Below are positions 6,984-7,916 of a DNA stretch of 7,916 nucleotides, in pieces (positions within the stretch are counted from its first letter, which is position 1; every line of letters starts with the position of its first letter). A model generated the notes under the pieces. The model was not told the DNA's origin. It made no database searches and worked only from the letters and a program-made list of their open reading frames with translations. This stretch comes from Lachnospiraceae bacterium. Its GTDB lineage: Bacteria; Bacillota_A; Clostridia; Lachnospirales; Lachnospiraceae. The stretch covers positions 1 to 7,916 of the forward strand of contig JAGBQU010000289.1 of the NCBI GenBank assembly GCA_017632755.1. The letters run 5' to 3'. Position numbers and translations under genes: made by a program.

Positions 6984-7601
6984 GTGGAAGATATACCGGC
7001 AACGGGAAAACCCGTAAATGATGACGGATCCGGGCAGAATAAAGATGGCGGCGCAACCCTGTCTGCGGACGGAAAGGTGCTGAAGGATACAGATGGTAAG
7101 GAATATTTGGTAGCGGATAAGATGTCGGCAAATCAGTTGCGCAAAAATGCACTTGTCGCTGACAAAGGATCTGCCGGCAAGTACAAGATCACTGGTCTGA
7201 CAAAGAAGGGCAAAAAAATCACAGGCGGAACGGTCGCTTATGCAAAACCGTATCATGCCGCAGGTAAGACGGTTTCTGTAAAAGACACGGTGAAGATCGC
7301 CGGGGTAAAGTTCCAGATCACGGAAATAAGCGCGAATGCCTGCAAAGGAAATACAAGTATTACAAAGGTGACCATAGGTAAGAACGTCAAAAAGATTGGT
7401 GCAAATGCTTTTAGTGGCTGTGAGAAGCTGCAAAGCATCACGATAAAGACCACCAAGCTGACCAAGAAGACCGTTGGTAAAAATTCCTTTAAGAGCCTTC
7501 ACAAAAAGGCCATAGCCAAGGTACCTGCAAAGAAGCAAAAATCCTACAAGAGTATTCTGAAGGCATGTGGTATGAAGGGCAAAAAACAGAAGGTCAAATG
7601 A
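6984..7601 (+). CDS. BspA-like leucine-rich-repeat surface protein, 5'-truncated
   Basis: The frame gives 205 residues from the GTG at 6984, but no ribosome binding site precedes it and coding character continues upstream, so the GTG is probably internal and the gene a remnant. Residues 1-50 are a Gly/Asp/Lys-rich linker. Residues about 66-105 form a beta module (YKITG, then VAYAKPYHAAGKTVSVKDTV). Residues 110-165 hold BspA/LRR_5-type repeats: ITEISANACKGNTSITKVTI and KKIGANAFSGCEKLQSITI. The end (KKAIAKVPAKKQKSYKSILK) is the basic C-terminal cap usual in Lachnospiraceae surface LRR proteins, so the 3' end is intact. Intact relatives are secreted, usually several hundred residues longer, and are thought to mediate adhesion. 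No signal peptide is present here, so export is unlikely. It may be transcribed by readthrough from the zinc-ribbon promoter. Confidence 0.75.
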   Translation: MEDIPATGKPVNDDGSGQNKDGGATLSADGKVLKDTDGKEYLVADKMSANQLRKNALVADKGSAGKYKITGLTKKGKKITGGTVAYAKPYHAAGKTVSVKDTVKIAGVKFQITEISANACKGNTSITKVTIGKNVKKIGANAFSGCEKLQSITIKTTKLTKKTVGKNSFKSLHKKAIAKVPAKKQKSYKSILKACGMKGKKQKVK

Positions 7602-7605
7602 TAGG

Positions 7606-7642
7606 AAAAGAGGAGTGGTCTGCCGATAGCCACTCCTCTTTT
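7606..7642. terminator. Bidirectional intrinsic terminator between convergent genes
   Basis: A perfect 13-bp stem, AAAAGAGGAGTGG (7606-7618) with CCACTCCTCTTTT (7630-7642), encloses an 11-nt loop. The 3' arm ends in four T on the plus strand and the 5' arm gives four T on the minus strand, so it can stop both the surface-gene transcript and the convergent gene. It starts 5 nt after the plus-strand stop codon. Confidence 0.85.
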
Positions 7643-7676
7643 AGGTGGTGCGCCAGGCGGCGACGTTCCGATATAC

Positions 7677-7916
7677 TTATTTTATATAATTATCTGCCTC
7701 ATTTTCTGAAAGTCCGTATTGTTTCGTGATCGCAGACTTTATCTCCGAATCACTATGCCCCAGACTGCGCAGGATAGTAACCGTGGCCTTTATCCCCTGG
7801 CCTCTGCCGATCTCGATCCCGCGTAGCTCACCGATCTCGATCCCGCGCTGTTCACCGATCTCGATCCCCTCTTCCAGCAAGAATTCCTTCCCTGATGCAC
7901 TCATCCACCGCCCGGA
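7677..7916 (-). CDS. Rpn/PD-(D/E)XK nuclease-type protein, C-terminal part only
   Basis: The minus-strand frame is open to the right edge of the window, so the N-terminal catalytic part lies outside; 79 residues are visible. The ATG at 7904 is probably internal, since SGRW precedes it in frame. The visible part has a short lead-in (MSASGKEFLLEE), then eight-residue repeats of the form GIEIGEQR, GIEIGELR, GIEIGRGQ, then a helical tail ending TILRSLGHSDSEIKSAITKQ and YGLSENEADNYIK. A Gly-x-Glu/Gln-x-Gly repeat followed by a helical tail with SD-x-EI and LSENEAD is the usual end of the Rpn family (recombination-promoting nuclease, often called PD-(D/E)XK family transposase). The family assignment rests on the tail alone, because the nuclease motifs are not in view. 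It converges on the surface-gene remnant. Confidence 0.65.
   Translation of the reverse strand, partial: SGRWMSASGKEFLLEEGIEIGEQRGIEIGELRGIEIGRGQGIKATVTILRSLGHSDSEIKSAITKQYGLSENEADNYIK
7807..7868 (-). repeat. 24-nt tandem coding repeat in the Rpn-like tail
   Basis: Two full copies (7807-7830 and 7831-7854) and a third partial copy (7855-7868) share CCGATCTCGATCCC as read on the plus strand. Each copy encodes eight residues starting GIEIG. The copies differ only at the 3' side of the unit, so they look like recent slippage or duplication products. This is a protein repeat, not a CRISPR: the units are adjacent and lack spacers. Confidence 0.85.

Noticed and set aside
6894..7538. Minus-strand open frame (214 codons) opposite the surface-protein remnant
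   Set aside because: The plus-strand frame has clear LRR repeats and a C-terminal cap. The antisense product is Cys/Leu/Arg-rich with no recognised family.
7807..7878. CRISPR-like direct repeats
   Set aside because: The units are contiguous 24-nt coding repeats without spacers and keep the reading frame.

Overview
The window looks like chromosomal DNA from a Gram-positive gut Firmicute, most likely a Lachnospiraceae relative. The reasons are strong AAGGAGG-type ribosome binding sites, an xpaC-telA pair, a two-ribbon zinc protein with a membrane-anchored tail, a BspA-like leucine-rich-repeat C-terminus ending in the Lys-rich tail common in that family, and the repetitive tail of an Rpn/PD-(D/E)XK nuclease-type protein. 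The taxonomic assignment is inference from protein style; no rRNA or other marker is present.

Layout. (1) Positions 2-1631 hold the end of xpaC and a complete telA, overlapping by 20 nt and closed by a strong intrinsic terminator (1639-1682). (2) A promoter (1693-1721) precedes a block of a YjaB-like GNAT acetyltransferase (1748-2191), a possible 15-codon ORF (2217-2264), a SpoVB/MurJ-type lipid-linked polysaccharide flippase (2254-3912) and a lipoprotein with PEGA-type beta domains (3945-5420). Spacing is short throughout and no terminator lies inside, so this reads as one transcription unit concerned with the cell envelope. (3) A 177-nt gap carries a weak hairpin and a good promoter (5477-5505) for a membrane-anchored zinc-ribbon protein (5598-6899). 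(4) Right behind it lies a BspA-like surface-protein fragment (6984-7601) whose reading frame and protein signature continue upstream of any usable start codon, so it appears to be the 3' remnant of a larger gene. (5) A bidirectional terminator (7606-7642) separates it from the convergent C-terminal part of an Rpn/PD-(D/E)XK-type gene running off the right edge on the minus strand.

How they may work together: XpaC, TelA and the zinc-ribbon protein belong to families that are often neighbours in Firmicutes and are linked to envelope or toxic-anion stress. Here they are separated by the GNAT-flippase-lipoprotein block. I see no CRISPR array, phage module, rRNA, tRNA or clearly new defence system. 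The points most worth a second look are the truncated surface gene behind an orphan ribosome binding site, and the repeat-built lipoprotein coupled to the flippase.
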